Assembly: GCF_027580225.2 (NCBI RefSeq)
Contig: NC_073354.2
Span: 20,543,001-20,607,000, forward strand
Origin: Misgurnus anguillicaudatus
Taxonomy: Eukaryota > Chordata > Actinopteri > Cypriniformes > Cobitidae
Direction: 5' to 3'
DNA length: 64,000 nt
Both the position numbers and the translations under genes were made by a program. Positions within the stretch are counted from its first letter, which is position 1. Each line of letters begins with the position of its first letter. Positions 33,401 to 45,573 of this stretch are shown one piece after another. The notes under the pieces were generated by a model. The model worked only from the letters and a program-made list of their open reading frames with translations. It ran no database searches and had not been told where the DNA came from.

Positions 33401-36400
33401 AATCTAGGATTTTTTATCCTCAAGTTTGTGGTCCATCACATTTTTAAAATCTTATAAGATGTAAAAAATCTTCTGGTGTGTACCCAGCATAACTGATCGT
33501 AAATCAGTGTGCTATTTTATTATACAAGCTATAGTATTTATATAGTACTTTTTCTTTATAGTTGAGAATAATGAATGAATGTTATATCCTGTTGTGCAAT
33601 ATGTATCACCATTAAACAGAATCTTTAGAGACTATTTTAATGCCCGATCTTGTGATTTGTTGTGTCTCTGTAATAGTTGAACTGGTGAAGGCGGCAGATA
33701 TCAAAGTGATTGCTGCTCTTGGGGACTCTTTAACGGTGAGTGCAGTCATTTACCTTTTTAGTCCACATTTAATGAACACCATTCATTTGCTAGTTTACAA
33801 CTAAAGTCATTCTGTATAGTGTCTTTTAACCAGGATGAATCATTCATGAGGTGAAATGGGTAAACAAGTACAAAATTGCAGACAAATCAATGGTGTTGCT
33901 AATAGAACAAAGTTACATCTAAAAATAGCATAAAAGGTAATAATAATAATTTCATCACTTTTAGACAGCCATTGGTGCAAATGCGACCACAGTTCTTGGC
34001 ATACCTATTGAATTTCGACACGTGTCATGGAGGTAAACATTTACTGGTATTACTGATACTATACTCTTAAAATGCCTGGGTTGTTTTTGATAGTAAATGA
34101 AAATAAGAGCCGGCTTCACTTAATGTGCATATAATTAAACTTTAAGAGTGCTGGCCTAGATAATTACAATACATAAAGTAGGAGAGAGGCCGCTCTATGC
34201 ATAAATACTTCATTTGCACAAACGCGTTTCCATGCATGCCTTCTTCAGTGTGCAACAAGGTACAATGTAATCAATCTTATATACCCACACCCATTGGCAC
34301 ACCCATATTAACACCAGCCAATGCTGTTAAAGTTATATCCAGTCCAATAATGTCACTCATGTTTCAACCAGTCCATCAATGAAAGACAACAATTGCTGTC
34401 CATACCCACAATGAACATACAATCCACATATTAGTTTTCCATTTATAAAAAACAACTTCGTGAAAGATCTTCATTCATGCCATATTGGGTAAATATTGGA
34501 CAGAACACATGCTGGGTTAAAAATTACCCAGTGTTGGGTTGTTGTTATGCAATAACTCAGCAGTTGGGTTAAAACAACCCAGCATTGGGTCAGTTTTAAC
34601 CCAGCGATGTGTTCTGATGTCCAATATTTACCCATTATGGGTCAAAAATAACCCAACCATTTTTAGAATGTAATATAACATTAGTTTTGCTTTCATTTGC
34701 TTATGTTAAAGACTTTATGTGAGGACATTAATTCATGCTCTTTTGTTAATATTTGAACAAGCTCAAATTCTGGTGTGGAATGATACCGGAATATTATTAA
34801 AGTGTATCTTTCATTGTGTTTGCGTATTTATAGCATTGGTGGCTATGGATCCTTTCAAGACGTCATTACACTTGCAAGTATGCATTTTTACCATATATCA
34901 GAGTCTGCATAAAAAATATTCAATGCTGGGTTATTGTCAAAAGGGAAAATTCCTGACCTTGGGTTACATTAACGCAGACAATGTTTCTATTTGACCCAAC
35001 AATGGGTTACAACAACCCAAGCACAGGTTAAATTACAACCCAACGGGTTTTGGTTCATCCCTTTATGAAAATAAACCAGCATTTATTTAGAGTGTAGTTT
35101 GGCCAAAACCAGTGAAAATTACATCAGTGAATTAGTATAAACCAGAATAAATCATTAAATTAATCCATGTGCACAATTTTTTTAAACATCTTACCTTTTC
35201 TGTGATAGATATTATTAGACTATTCAATCCTACTTTAATTGGACCCGCCCCAACCCAGACTGTTCATGGAACTCCAGCGCCTCTGTGTGAGACAGGATTT
35301 AATCTGGCTGTAACCGGACATAACACCTTGTAAATGCCAGTACATCACTTGTCATACTTCATAAATTGTTGTTAAGGACAAAACAAACACATGCACATAT
35401 CGCTGAACACATGCATATTTTAAACTTTACATTCAATTACTAATGTGATGTATAATCAGATAACAATTTGAATTTTGCATCTTTTTCTAGTAATCTTCCT
35501 GAACAAGTCAGACATTTGATTGACACACTGAAAACGTACGAGGTAAGGAGCTCCTGACTTACAGTTTTTTCTAATGACAACCTAAAGCTGTACAGTAATT
35601 CTTCTAGTTTTTACTGTGTGTTTCTGTCATATACCTTTTGACTCAGATTTATTCATTCAGTTCAGGTTTTGTGTAATTATATTAACATTAATTATCTCCC
35701 ATCTTTTTCTACAGGATATAAACTTTGATGAGGACTGGAAACTCTTGACCGTTCTTATTGGGATGAATGACATTTGTGATTACTGCAAAGACAAGGTATT
35801 GCTTACAAAGCTATTTTCTGAATGAATCTATTTTAGAAGGAAGATACAAATTTTGTTTTAAAGGAGGCTTTTCACAAGACTTTTTAAGATGTAAAAAAAA
35901 TCTTTGGTGTCCCCAGAGTACATATGTAAAGTTTTAGCTCAAAATACCCCACAGATAATTCATTATAACATGTTAAAAATGCCAATTTGTAGGTGCTTGC
36001 AAAAATTGGCTGTTTTGGGTGTTCTTTAAAATGCAAATGAGATGATGAAATGCAAACACTGATCACAATAATGGTGGTTTGTTGAAATTGAAACTCAATT
36101 GTGCTGTCAATTATTTTCTCTCTCTCTCTTGATTTCTCTCTGCACTAAATGGCAGTGCCGTGGTTGGATAGCGCTGATTAAAGGGTGGTATTATAATGAC
36201 ATCACAAGGGGAGCCACATTTTTAATTTTAAATAAACCTAATTTTTCAACTGCTTGCAGAGAATGGTTTACCATTTTCTAGGTTATTAGATGCACTGGGC
36301 ATTCAATTATAGAAAAGTTGGATTTTCATGATATGTCCCCTTTAAATATCAAACTGTGATATATGGAGGTACAAATGTTAAATTCATTGTAAATACAGAT

Positions 36401-39400
36401 GCTTGCAGAGATGATCATCAGTGTCTTAAAGGAATAGTCTACTCTTTTTTAATATTAAAATATGTTATTACCTTAACTAAGAATTAATAACAAAATAAAA
36501 CGTAACGCGTTTCTAAGCGGATTTAAAAGAGGAACTATATTTTATGGCGTAATAGCACTTTTGGGAGGTCCACTCCCCTTCTCACTCTCATAATGGGAGA
36601 GGGAGGGTGTTACTGCGCAGAGTCGAAGTACTCCCAAAAGTGCTATTACGCCATAAAATATAGTTCCTCTTTTAAATCCGCTTAGGAAAGCGCTACGTTT
36701 TATTTTGTACCACCAAACTTGCTCGTATAACTACTCGTCTTAAATAGGAAAAACGTTGATGTGTTTGGTCACTTCTAACTTTATCTCTAAATGGTACCAT
36801 TGAATGAATGGGGCTAAGCTAAATGCTATCGAAGCGTCGCAGCGCGCTCCAGCGCTTACGTGCACGCACACAGATGATAGAGGGATGTATCAACAATTCT
36901 TAGTTAAGGTAATAACATATTTTAATATTGAAAATGAGTAGACTATTCCTTTAAGGATGTTTCATTTTTATCAATAGCGTTCTTTAAAATGGGTTTACAA
37001 TAAGTGGCAATGAATGACTTTTGTTTTGTATTTATGAGATGTTATTTTTAAGAGAACTAAATGTATGTCCTCTATTTTTACCCACAGTCCCTTTTTTCAG
37101 TGGAGAACTTTGTCCATTACATGACCGTGTCCTTGGAGATGCTGAGGAATGAGGTGGATCTTTAGTAGTACTGTACTGTACTGTAATGTATTACTGTTAC
37201 CTTTTTCTTGGTCACAAAAAAATCTTAATTTTGATTGTTTTAAAATTATTAATTTTAATTGTTTTATTATTATGTTTTTTTCAAAAACTATGAAAATATA
37301 CTGTGAGTTGATTATGATAAGATTTCACTCTATATGTATGTGTTACTGTGGGAGTTTTTACATTGATTGAATTTAGATGGCATTTTCTCTGTGTGCAGGT
37401 TCCTCGAATGATAGTGAATGTGGTTCAGATACTGCCCATGGAGACCCTGAGGGAAGTACAAAAGCCCACCCCAGGATGTCTGCTTCAAAGGTTTAGGATA
37501 TAAAATTGAGCTTATAACACAACTACAACTGAAATTCATGAATATAAATCATTGTAGACTCTTTAATAATTAAATGTTAGTGTAGAGTATCACTTATGAT
37601 TATGTGTAATAACTTTCTTCCTGTCAGAATTTTAATACAAATAATCATTTACATTTTTCTATTTAGTGTTAAAGGTTCATTTCACTCTTATTCAATGCTT
37701 TGATATCTCCAGGTCATTTTGCTCCTGTCTGGTAAAGCCTGCTGCTGGATCCGCTGATCTGAAGGAACTGATCGGAGTCAACCTGGAATTCCAGGTATGT
37801 TTGTGTTGACAATTATTTATATACAGAAAACGTGGATTTATATACAGGTAACCTATGCTGGGTTTTTTTAAAAGTGTTGCTGTAGTAAAAACTGCAAATA
37901 AAACCTCTTCGATGTCCAAGTGTGCTTGCTTTATCCTGCAAATGTGCTTCTAAATCTCTTTTTCGGTTGTCTCAGAATGCATTGGAGAAGTTATTGTACA
38001 GTGGCCGTTTCTTTAAGGATGACTTTGCTGTAGTTTTGCAGCCGTTCCTCAAACACGCAAATCCACCAAGACTCCCCGTAAGAAGGCTATTAACAAATAT
38101 AGCCTGTCTGTGAAATCCAGGCTAAAGTCTCATAATCTGTTTGATTTCAATCATTTGATTTAACTTTAATTTTAGTGTTTGACATGGCCTAAGTCAATAT
38201 TAAATATATCAAGGTTATACAGTTGTGTTAAAAAATAGCAGTATATTAATAAAAGTGAAAAAGTGCAGAAATGTTAGAAATAGATTTTATTTCATTATTT
38301 CAAATGTTTTAAAAATATTACACATTCAATGCCACATCAAAGCATTAGCAAAATGTACAAGTCTGTCTTGTTCTTTTAAAGGGAAGCAAAGAAAACGAAT
38401 ATTAAGCTGTTAGAAAATAGCAGTGTCAACCTTTTCTCTTTAGACACTTAAACTATAGATGTTTCTTAAGATTTAACTTCGCTTAAACTATTAAATTGCT
38501 AATATTTAGTTGCATAACCATTGTTGTTGATAACTGTGTCAAATCGATGCAACCAACTTTTGACACATACACAGCAAAAATGACTTTCTTACTTAGTATT
38601 TTTGTCTTGTTTTTAGTAAAAATATCTAAAAATTCTTAAATTAAGATGTATTTTCTTGATAAGCAAAACGACCCAAGAAAATAAGTCTTTAGACCAAAAA
38701 TATCAAATTTAAGTGATTTTTGCATAAAACAAGCAAAAAAATCTGCCAATGGGGTAAGCTAATTTTTCTTGAATTTAGTGTTTAAGAAAAATGTTCAAGA
38801 TTTTTTGCTTACCCATTGGCAGATTTTTTTTGCTTGTTTTATGCACAAAATCACTTAAATTTGATATTTTGGTCTAAAAACTAGACTTTTTTCCTGGGTC
38901 GTTTTGCTCATCAAGAAAAAGCATCTTAATTTAAGAATTTTCTAATTTTTTAAGATTTTTTTTCTTGAAAATAAATTTTTGCAGTGTAAGTAAGGCATGT
39001 TTGTTAAAACTAGTTAAATTTCCTAATTTATCTAAGGCCTAGTCCTGGTTTAAGCTAATCTTTATCCGGGAAACCACCCCTATAAGATTTAAGTAAATTT
39101 GTGCATAAAACAAAAAAAAAATCTGCCAATGGGGTAAGCAAATTTTTCTTGAATTTTTAAAGAAAGTGTTTAAGAAAAAAGTTTTTCAAACTAATTCACT
39201 TATTTTTTGTCTATTTTGCTCATCAGGAAAATGCATCTTGATTTAAAAATGTATAGATATTTGTACTTTAAACAAGACAAAAAATACTTGATCATGTTTA
39301 GAAACATGTATTTCAGCCCAGGATCCACAGTTCCTGTCAATTTTAATGTCACCCCACAAGTTTTTAATGGGGTAGAGATCAGTGGCTTGAGCTGGCCACT

Positions 39401-41216
39401 CCATAACCTCAATCCTTTTGGTCTGGAACCAAGATTTTGCCCTCTTGCTTGTGTGTTTGGGGTTGTTGTCTTGTTGAAACACCCATTTTAGGGGCATTTC
39501 CTCTTCTGCAAAGGGCAACATAATCTCTTCAATTTTGATGTATTCAAACTGATCCATATTCCCTTGCATACGATAAATTGGCCCAACATCGTAGTATGAA
39601 AAACACCCCCATACCATATTTTTTGCACCACCATGCATGGTTACCTGTCTTCACAGTGTAATGTGGCTTGAATTCAGTATACCCGGGTCACTAGACCCAA
39701 AAAGAACAATTTTTACTTTCAACAGGCCACAAAATGTTACGCCATTTTTCTTGGGCCAGTTGATGTGTTGGTGCCTTTTTTAACAATGGTGCTTTATGGG
39801 GGCTTCTTGCAAACAGCTTCAATCAGATGTCTTCTGACTGTCACAGTACTTACAGATCATCTTAGACCATCTTTGATCTTTCTAGAGGTGATGAAAGGCT
39901 GAATCTTTGCCATCTTGAGTCTGACTATTCATCAATCTGTTTTTACAGTAATTTACGTGTTTTGGGTTTTGTTGCTATTAAAGCATTTGAGATCATTTTA
40001 GCTGAGCATCATAAACTTTGCTGCGTTTCTTTATACCTTTTCCCCTCTCAAATCAACTTTTTAATCAAATTACATTGATTGTTCCTCCAAGCAGTATTTG
40101 AAACGACTCATTTTACTTAGAAATTCAGAAGCAGATATATTTTATAACAATAGGGTGAAATATTTGCTTCCCCTCTTTCTTAATAAATGACAAGAATGAG
40201 CTTCTTTCACAGAATGAACTCATTTTCTAATTAAACTTCACACTGCTATTATTTTCATTACGACCCTTTTAATGCATGAGTCAATTATTCAGAACAAGTA
40301 GCGTGGATATCATTACCAACGCATCTGTTGTTTTTCTGTTACACTACTACATCTGTAAGTAAATAATTAGCAATGCAGAAATATTACTACTACCAATAAC
40401 AGGGGTTTATCAGGGTAATGTTGTTGCACTGCTATTTTTTTAACACAACTGTATTTTCACAGGATGTTCTTTATATATGTATTATGATTTTGTGTAAATC
40501 ACAAAAAACATTATCAGACTTTATCTGGGTTTTCGCAGGCAGGGTCACATATTACAGAAACTGTACCGCTAGCTCCATATTGGGATTTTAAGTGACCATA
40601 TAATTTTCATTGGTCAGAATGGGAAGATTGACATGAGCTTCTTTACCCCTGACTGCTTCCACTTTACCATAAAAGGACACGAGGAGCTGGCCAAGGGACT
40701 CTGGAACAACATGGTAAACAATGTTGAGTTCTTTAAATCTCCACAAATTAAAAAATCTGACCACTTCTGCCATAATCATACAGGTAGTGCTACTGAAACT
40801 GTTTTCAATGCTTTAAATTGGATTATTATACAGATATGTAGTCAATATCTAAAGTTTTTTCTCATCTCTTATTTGTGTGGGAAGTTTCAACCTGAGGGGG
40901 AGAAGTTCATGGTGGAGAGCTTTTCAAACCCTATTGAGCTCAGTTGCCCCCCTGTGGTAAGAAATAATTACTGTTATTATTTTATTATGCCATTCATCCT
41001 AAAATGTCACTATTAAGTGTTGGATTCACTTACTAAAACCCTTCTCTGTTTTCTCGTGCACAAACTAACAAAACACAGGGTCATCCTTACATTTACACCA
41101 GACCTGCAAAGACTGTGATACCACGGTCATCTGTCAACAGACCAGCAGCTCTCCGTCTCATGCTTGTCTTGGCTTTCTTTCAACTCTGGTTGGCTGTAAA
41201 TCTGGTCTCTTTGTAG
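30449..41216 (+). CDS. plb1: Phospholipase B1-like membrane-anchored GDSL lipase, single catalytic repeat
   Basis: PLB1 is an ectoenzyme that removes acyl chains from phospholipids and lysophospholipids at cell surfaces. Exons: 30449-30506, 30722-30786, 30897-30987, 33677-33735, 33965-34032, 34834-34877, 35209-35329, 35491-35542, 35715-35795, 37088-37153, 37399-37490, 37713-37794, 37976-38077, 40618-40713, 40885-40956, 41079-41216; 428 codons plus stop, all in phase. A signal peptide starts [31 protein letters not shown] is the typical PLB repeat lead-in. GDSL block I is [10 protein letters not shown] (nucleophile Ser), block III is IGMNDIC and the His block is PDCFHF. A C-terminal hydrophobic helix ([21 protein letters not shown]) gives a membrane anchor. 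Mammalian PLB1 has four tandem repeats; here there is only one. Weakest calls: exon 2 acceptor and exon 15 acceptor. The symbol denotes family membership; it may be a separate fish paralogue. Confidence 0.88.
31125..31464. repeat. Foldback repeat 'cactgcaaaaaatga' family, copy 1
   Basis: The left arm 'cactgcaaaaaatgattttcaagaaaa' is inverted at the right as 'ttcttgaaaatcattttttgcagtg'. A second pair, 'ccaatggggtaagc' and 'gcttaccccattgg', surrounds the centre. Lies in intron 3 of the plb1-like gene. Confidence 0.8.
31465..31846. repeat. Foldback repeat, same family, copy 2, directly adjacent
   Basis: Left 'aatgactttcttacttagtatttttgtc' pairs with right 'acaaaaatactaagtaagaaagttattttttgc'. 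It abuts copy 1 with no spacer. Confidence 0.75.
31888..32467. repeat. Foldback element with 'ctagggctgg' ends
   Basis: Begins 'aactagggctggtcaaaa' and ends 'gatacccagccctagaatt'. Poly-A/T and 'aatcgattt' words follow both ends. A central hairpin occurs near 32158-32205 ('atgcacacc' and 'ggtgtgcat'). Confidence 0.7.
32549..33491. repeat. Foldback element with 'gggtacacaccaaaagat' ends
   Basis: Left 'gccgggtacacaccaaaagataatc' and right 'aaaatcttctggtgtgtacccagc' are inverted. An inner 'aatattcaacatgtcgaatatt' palindrome lies at about 32738. A further repeat piece at 32907-33120 mentions no coding potential. Confidence 0.65.
34480..35075. repeat. 'ACCCA/TGGGT' rich repeats flanking plb1-like exon 6
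   Basis: Many copies of 'aacccagc', 'ttgggtt' and 'ttacccagt' occur in both orientations on both sides of exon 6 (34834-34877). A similar patch lies at 41330-41450, just past the stop codon. Probably decayed foldback repeats. Confidence 0.55.
35858..36345. repeat. Dispersed 'ttaaaggaggcttttcacaagact' repeat, copy 1
   Basis: It starts 'taaaggaggcttttcacaagac' and ends 'attttcatgatatgtcccctttaa', with 'agctcaaaataccccacagataattcatta' and 'gcagtgccgtggttggatagcgc' inside. The same order is seen at 44153-45365. The ends are short inverted repeats. Confidence 0.65.
36428..36956. repeat. Foldback element in plb1-like intron 9
   Basis: Left 'aaaggaatagtctactctttttt' pairs with right 'gagtagactattccttt'. 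Inner arms 'tggcgtaatagcacttttgggag' and 'ctcccaaaagtgctattacgcca' pair perfectly around a short centre. Confidence 0.8.
38573..38995. repeat. Foldback repeat of the 31125 family nested inside the Tc1-like element
   Basis: 'aatgactttcttacttagtatttttgtc' at the left, with 'aatggggtaagc' and 'gcttacccattgg' around the centre, exactly as at 31125-31846. It ends 'aaataaatttttgcagtg'. Confidence 0.75.
39345..40000 (-). pseudogene. Tc1-like transposase, broken
   Basis: The minus strand encodes part of a DDE transposase of the Tc1 type. Recognisable pieces are [10 protein letters not shown], the second-Asp block [20 protein letters not shown] and the Glu-region block [21 protein letters not shown], where the usual Pro-Ile-Glu reads Pro-Ile-Lys, so a catalytic acid is lost. 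The frame then runs into unrelated repeat sequence. Upstream parts (39640-40000) are present only in other frames. Inactive. Confidence 0.75.
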
Positions 41217-41975
41217 GATGTCCATATGGAGTATTATGGTACATGATGTCTGCCCAACTCCATGTTCTACTTGGCCTGGATCACTTAACAAGGTGCTGGG
41301 TTGTTTTTGGCTCATGTCTGGGTGGATATTGGATAGAACAAAAATTACCTAATGCTGTGTTGCTGTTACCCAACCATGTGTTGACTTGACCCAGCATTGG
41401 GTGTGTGTTTTGTCCAACGTTCGCCCAGCCATGGGTTGAAAACAATTTTGCATTTTTAGAGTGAAATCATTTTTTTGAAGACTGCTTGGATTTTAAACAA
41501 ATGTGGTTCTATTTAGAGACTTCAGGGTAGTCTGTAAATCTGGAAAATGAGTAAACAACAAAAACAAAATTAGGCTACCACTTTAAATTGCTCTATCTGT
41601 TCAATGGACAGCAAAATGAACCCCTCAGAATGGAAAAGTGTGCTAACCTGATAACCTTTTCTGATATACTTAACCAAAATAGCACAACAGCAGATGTGCA
41701 GCCACATTTAGCTCTGTGTAATGGTGCTGTAATCAATTTAAGGATGTAAGGTAATAGTGTAAGCTAATTCAAGCTGGTTTGGACAAAAATTGCCAGAGGT
41801 TAAACTGTAAGCTTGTTAAACCTCTGTGGATACTGGAATTGAATGTTGGGTGATTGTTTTGCTTGTGACAGCTTGGTGAAAAGGTTTTATTGCCCAAGTT
41901 CTTTGCTTTGGATGCTGCAACAAGAGAAGTGATTTAATTCTTCTCAAATAAAGCTTTCAGATGGGATTTTTTCCT
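41217..41975 (+). other. plb1-like 3' UTR
   Basis: Non-coding from the TAG to the AATAAA at 41947. Contains ACCCA-type repeats at 41330-41450. Confidence 0.55.
41947..41952 (+). terminator. Polyadenylation signal (AATAAA) of the plb1-like gene
   Basis: AATAAA in 'tctcaaataaagctttcag', 0.73 kb after the stop, followed by a T/GT-rich stretch at 41970-42005. Confidence 0.6.
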
Positions 41976-41979
41976 GTCT

Positions 41980-44150
41980 TAATTTTGTCCTTTTTTTGTT
42001 TTTACTTATGCTTGAGTCACTGTTTGGACTTTTTGAATAAACCGTTACATTTACATATCAAATTCATGAAAATGTACTTCTACCCTCTTGTGGCGATCGC
42101 TCTCTGATGACGTCAGCTAGACAGCTTGGGTGGGAGCATCTCTTAACTCCGCCCTCTCCAAATGTCAGTCTGATGCCAGTTCCATTTTTGAATGAAAAAT
42201 ATTTAAAGGACAAGTTTGGTATTTTACACTTAAAGCCCTGTTTTCAGATTGTTTATGATGAAATAGAACGGTTTTGACTGAAATTTCGACATATGTAGCT
42301 GCCCCAAAAATTTTCAAGTGTTTGTTGTTTCACCTCCCACCTCTACAATGGGTGTATAGGTGCACTGGACCAATCCTTTCTAAAATGCATTAAACTTTAG
42401 TTTACAAAGACGTGAAACTCACCGAGTGGTCAGGAGCGTTCACTGATATGCTCACACAAAAATCGCTGCAAAAGATGCTTTCCAACAGGTGTTTTATCGT
42501 AGTTTTTGCCAACTCCATTGACTTGTATTAGATGTGCTGTGAGGTACGGTATTACTCCGCGTCGGGAACTTTGTATTCTTGCAATTGGCAAAGGTGGATT
42601 ATCGTCACCAACTGGGCTGAAGTGTCTATTATTTAAGCTCTCAGCTGAAGAATATACGGGTGTGAGGCGTTTGGAAAAATAGGTCCACAAGTTTACAACG
42701 AATGCTAAAACACCTGTTGGAAAACATCTTTGCAGCGATTTTTGTGTGAGCATATCAGTCAATACTTTTTAAATTTTAAACTGATGCAAAGGCTTCAGAA
42801 CCTTTAAAATGAATTAACTCTCTTAATTGTGTACTTGATTAGGATCTGGATCTCACTGAGATGTGTCATGAATGCTTGCAATTAGCACAACATGCCCACA
42901 AGCCAGTGTTACATCAATCATCAGAGAATTTAAAAATGATATTTACCACAGTATTAACATTAAGAATAAGGCAAATGGGATGTGGTATGCTTTTTGTTTA
43001 TTTCAAAAATAAAATAACTCATGCTGACAGATACGAAATAGCAAAATTTTTGGTAATGTACCTGCTCATGTCAACATCATCTTTCCCAACAGTGCAAACA
43101 GCTTCCACTATTGTACAAATTATGAAAGCCCACTAAAGTAAAGCTACAATGTGCATTACCCATTAGTATGTCGTAGTGCTTGCATACTCCTAAAATCTAT
43201 ACTTTCTCATAACAGAACAGTAGTTGTTGATAGCAAATGGGCTATAATGAGGTTTGTGTATTTATGTACTGTACAGTAGATGTTATGTGTAAATTTAGGT
43301 TAATTTAGTTTGCAAACACTTTGCTCTCACTCTCCCAAATGCTCCAGTAAAGTGCCGCCAGCTCTCCTTTACTCATGACATCTCCTGCTACTCTCTTCCT
43401 AATGCATCTTTACCCCGGCTCAAGAAATTAGATGGTGATGTAATCAAATACAGCTCCCTTGAGCTCCATCAGTCACAGTCTTTGCCAGTGTTTAATGGAG
43501 TCCATTTCTAATTGAATTACGTTCTGAATGGCAGGCTCCTGAACGACTTCTGTTTCGTATTCAACTCAAAGACTCGTGTTAATACAATACCTAATCCCAC
43601 TTTATAGGTGCATGGCTTTAACAACTGTGTACTTACTGTACAAAGATAAGAAAAGCTAATAAAACAAAACATTATTATTTACTGTAGTGAAGTGTAATAA
43701 AATTCAGTAAATATTAAAGTATTTTACCACAGTTTATCAATTAACTACAGTTGCACAGAATATATTAACATATATTAATATTAAGTGTAGTATTTACTAT
43801 AATATGCTACAGTATACAATTTAGTACAGTTTAGTGTAGTAAATATTAAAGTATACTACATACTACAGTTTATCAATTCACTATAGTTAATACTGCAAAA
43901 TACTAAAGTATAAATTAAAAAAGTGTAGTAATATACTGCAGAATGCTACAGTTTTTGTTATTGTTAGTTATTGTTTGTATACATGTGATGTTTTAGGAAT
44001 ATTTAGGGTTAGTGATAGAGGCAAGACTATAAGTACATGCATATACTTTTTAATGCTGGTACAATGTACAACACAATAATTTATCTATTTTACTTCTGTA
44101 TGGAGAAGTTAAAATGCCATATAAAAAACTTTATCACAACCTGGTTTTTA
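41980..44150. other. plb1-like to chga intergenic space, part 1
   Basis: A palindrome at 42450-42765 has arms 'tcacacaaaaatcgctgcaaaagatg' and 'catctttgcagcgatttttgtgtga'. A second low-complexity area at 43640-43970 is built from 'tactacagta/aatactgcaaaatac' words, also present at 46200-46330 in chga intron 1. No gene seen. Confidence 0.5.
42450..42765. repeat. Long palindrome
   Basis: The arms match over about 50 bases each, including 'tttccaacaggtgtttta' and 'aacacctgttggaaaac'. The middle contains the non-palindromic 'gcaattggcaaaggtgg' and is not coding. Confidence 0.75.
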
Positions 44151-44152
44151 AT

Positions 44153-45365
44153 TTAAAGGGGACATTTCACAAGACTTTAAAGATGTAAAATAGATCCCCA
44201 GACTAGGGGTGAAAGTACCATTTTTGAGAAAAAAATACATGTTTAGAAACATGTACTTCAGCCCGGGATCCACAGTTCCTGTCAATTTCCTGTCAAAAAA
44301 AGATAATGTCAGCTGGGACGAAAGTAACACAAAGGTGGGTCAAAAGATTTTTGTGTTACACTTGTTTTTATTAAATATACATGACTATGACCTTGTTAAT
44401 AACTGCAAACATACTTTGTCATTTATCTTTGCAAAAAATAATGAAATTCATTTTAAATTTCAGTTTCATCAAATGTTTCAAAAGCAACCCGACAGTACAA
44501 ACTTGAATTGTTGAGAATAAAACTTTTTTCAACAGTATGAAAACTATGAAAATTAAATCAAATTAGAATAATATACATTTTCAACATATTGCAAAAGTAT
44601 TAGCAGCGGGACAAAAGTGACAAGTGTTATTTTTTTCCCGACAGCAACTCCTGACATTTAAACCCAATTTACTTTAATTTTGAAAAACTCAGAGAACGCA
44701 AACTTCAGAATGTGTTAGTGCACTAAATAACCTGTAGATTGATCAGTACTGAACACATGAAACCAGAAAAACAACGCGTTATATGAAATAAATGACCGCT
44801 TTAGGAATTTACTTATCAGTGTTGAAATGCTTTCTGGACCTAAATGTGCAAAACGATGATGAAATAACGCAATATTTGTCAGCTCTGTCAAGGGTTGCGT
44901 GCTAAAGTTGCTATCATTGTTTGGAATGCAGATGTAGTCAGGGCTCAGATAAAATCGCTTTGTTACTAACGTCCCACGTTCCTTTCGCCCCGGATCTCCT
45001 CTATGTATGTGAATTCTAGCTCAAAATACCATATAGATAATTTATTAGTTAAATTTTAATTAATTGTTAAAATGGCCACTTGTAGGTGTGAGCAAAAATG
45101 TGCAGTTTTTGGGTGTGTCCTTGTGCTAAATGGCAGTGCCGTGGTTGGATAGTGCAGATTAAGGTGTGGTATTATCCCCTTCTGACATCACAGGGGAGCC
45201 AAATGTCACAGACCTATTTTCTCACATGCTTACAGAGAATGGTTTTCCAAAACGAAGTTACTGGGTTGATCTTTTTCACATTTTCTAGGTTGATAGAAGC
45301 ACTGGGGACCCAATTATAGCACTTCAAATGTAAAAAATCTGATTTTCATAATATGTTCCCTTTAA
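44153..45365. repeat. Dispersed repeat (35858 family), copy 2, split by another foldback element
   Basis: Left 'taaaggggacatttcacaagactttaaagatg' and right 'attttcataatatgttccctttaa' match the 35858 copy. Between them 44206-44993 is a separate insertion with ends 'aggggtgaaagtacc' and 'cgttcctttcgcccc' (inverted). Confidence 0.65.
44206..44993. mobile_element. Nested insertion with 'ggggtgaaag' inverted ends
   Basis: Short imperfect terminal inverted repeats (GGGGTGAAAG versus CTTTCGCCCC). Its block 'catgtttagaaacatgtacttcagcccgggatccac' also appears inside the Tc1-like element at about 39293-39345, linking the two insertions. No ORF of note. Confidence 0.55.
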
Positions 45366-45573
45366 TACTTTATTTACAACCAAATTAGTATACAGCATGG
45401 TTGTGCATATTATTTCCATTAATATTTAATTATAAAAGACAATCGTATAAACCTTTTTGATTTTAAGCATTTTCATCTTGCATTATTTCATATTCGCAGT
45501 ATTCAAGGTGAAAATATTTTGATTAGTTGCTTTAGGTTTTGTCTAAGGTAAACTGAACAGCTTTATTATATAC

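Larger units (their letters stand above)
38220..40451 (-). mobile_element. Tc1/mariner-like transposon with TA target duplication, degenerate
   Basis: The terminal inverted repeats are CAGTTGTGTTAAAAAATAGC at 38220 and GCTATTTTTTTAACACAACTG ending 40451. TA flanks them at 38218-38219 and 40452-40453. The minus strand holds transposase remains (39345-40000). A foldback repeat of the 31125 family has inserted at 38573-38995, and further repeat sequence follows to about 39345. Confidence 0.8.
38098..40553. mobile_element. MITE-like element split by a Tc1-like transposon
   Basis: Left 'tatagcctgtctgtgaaatccagg' and right 'tctgggttttcgcaggcagggtcacata' form diverged inverted ends. Internal 'tatcaaggttata' continues as 'ttttcacaggatgttcttta' across the insertion, matching the intact order at 24350-24390. 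It occupies intron 13 of the plb1-like gene. Confidence 0.65.

Noticed and set aside
33677..34040. Possible two-base frameshift in plb1-like exon 5
   Set aside because: A first count of the exon gave 66 bases and an out-of-phase junction. Recounting with the acceptor TTAG at 33961-33964 gives 68 bases (33965-34032) and every junction then agrees, so I call no frameshift.
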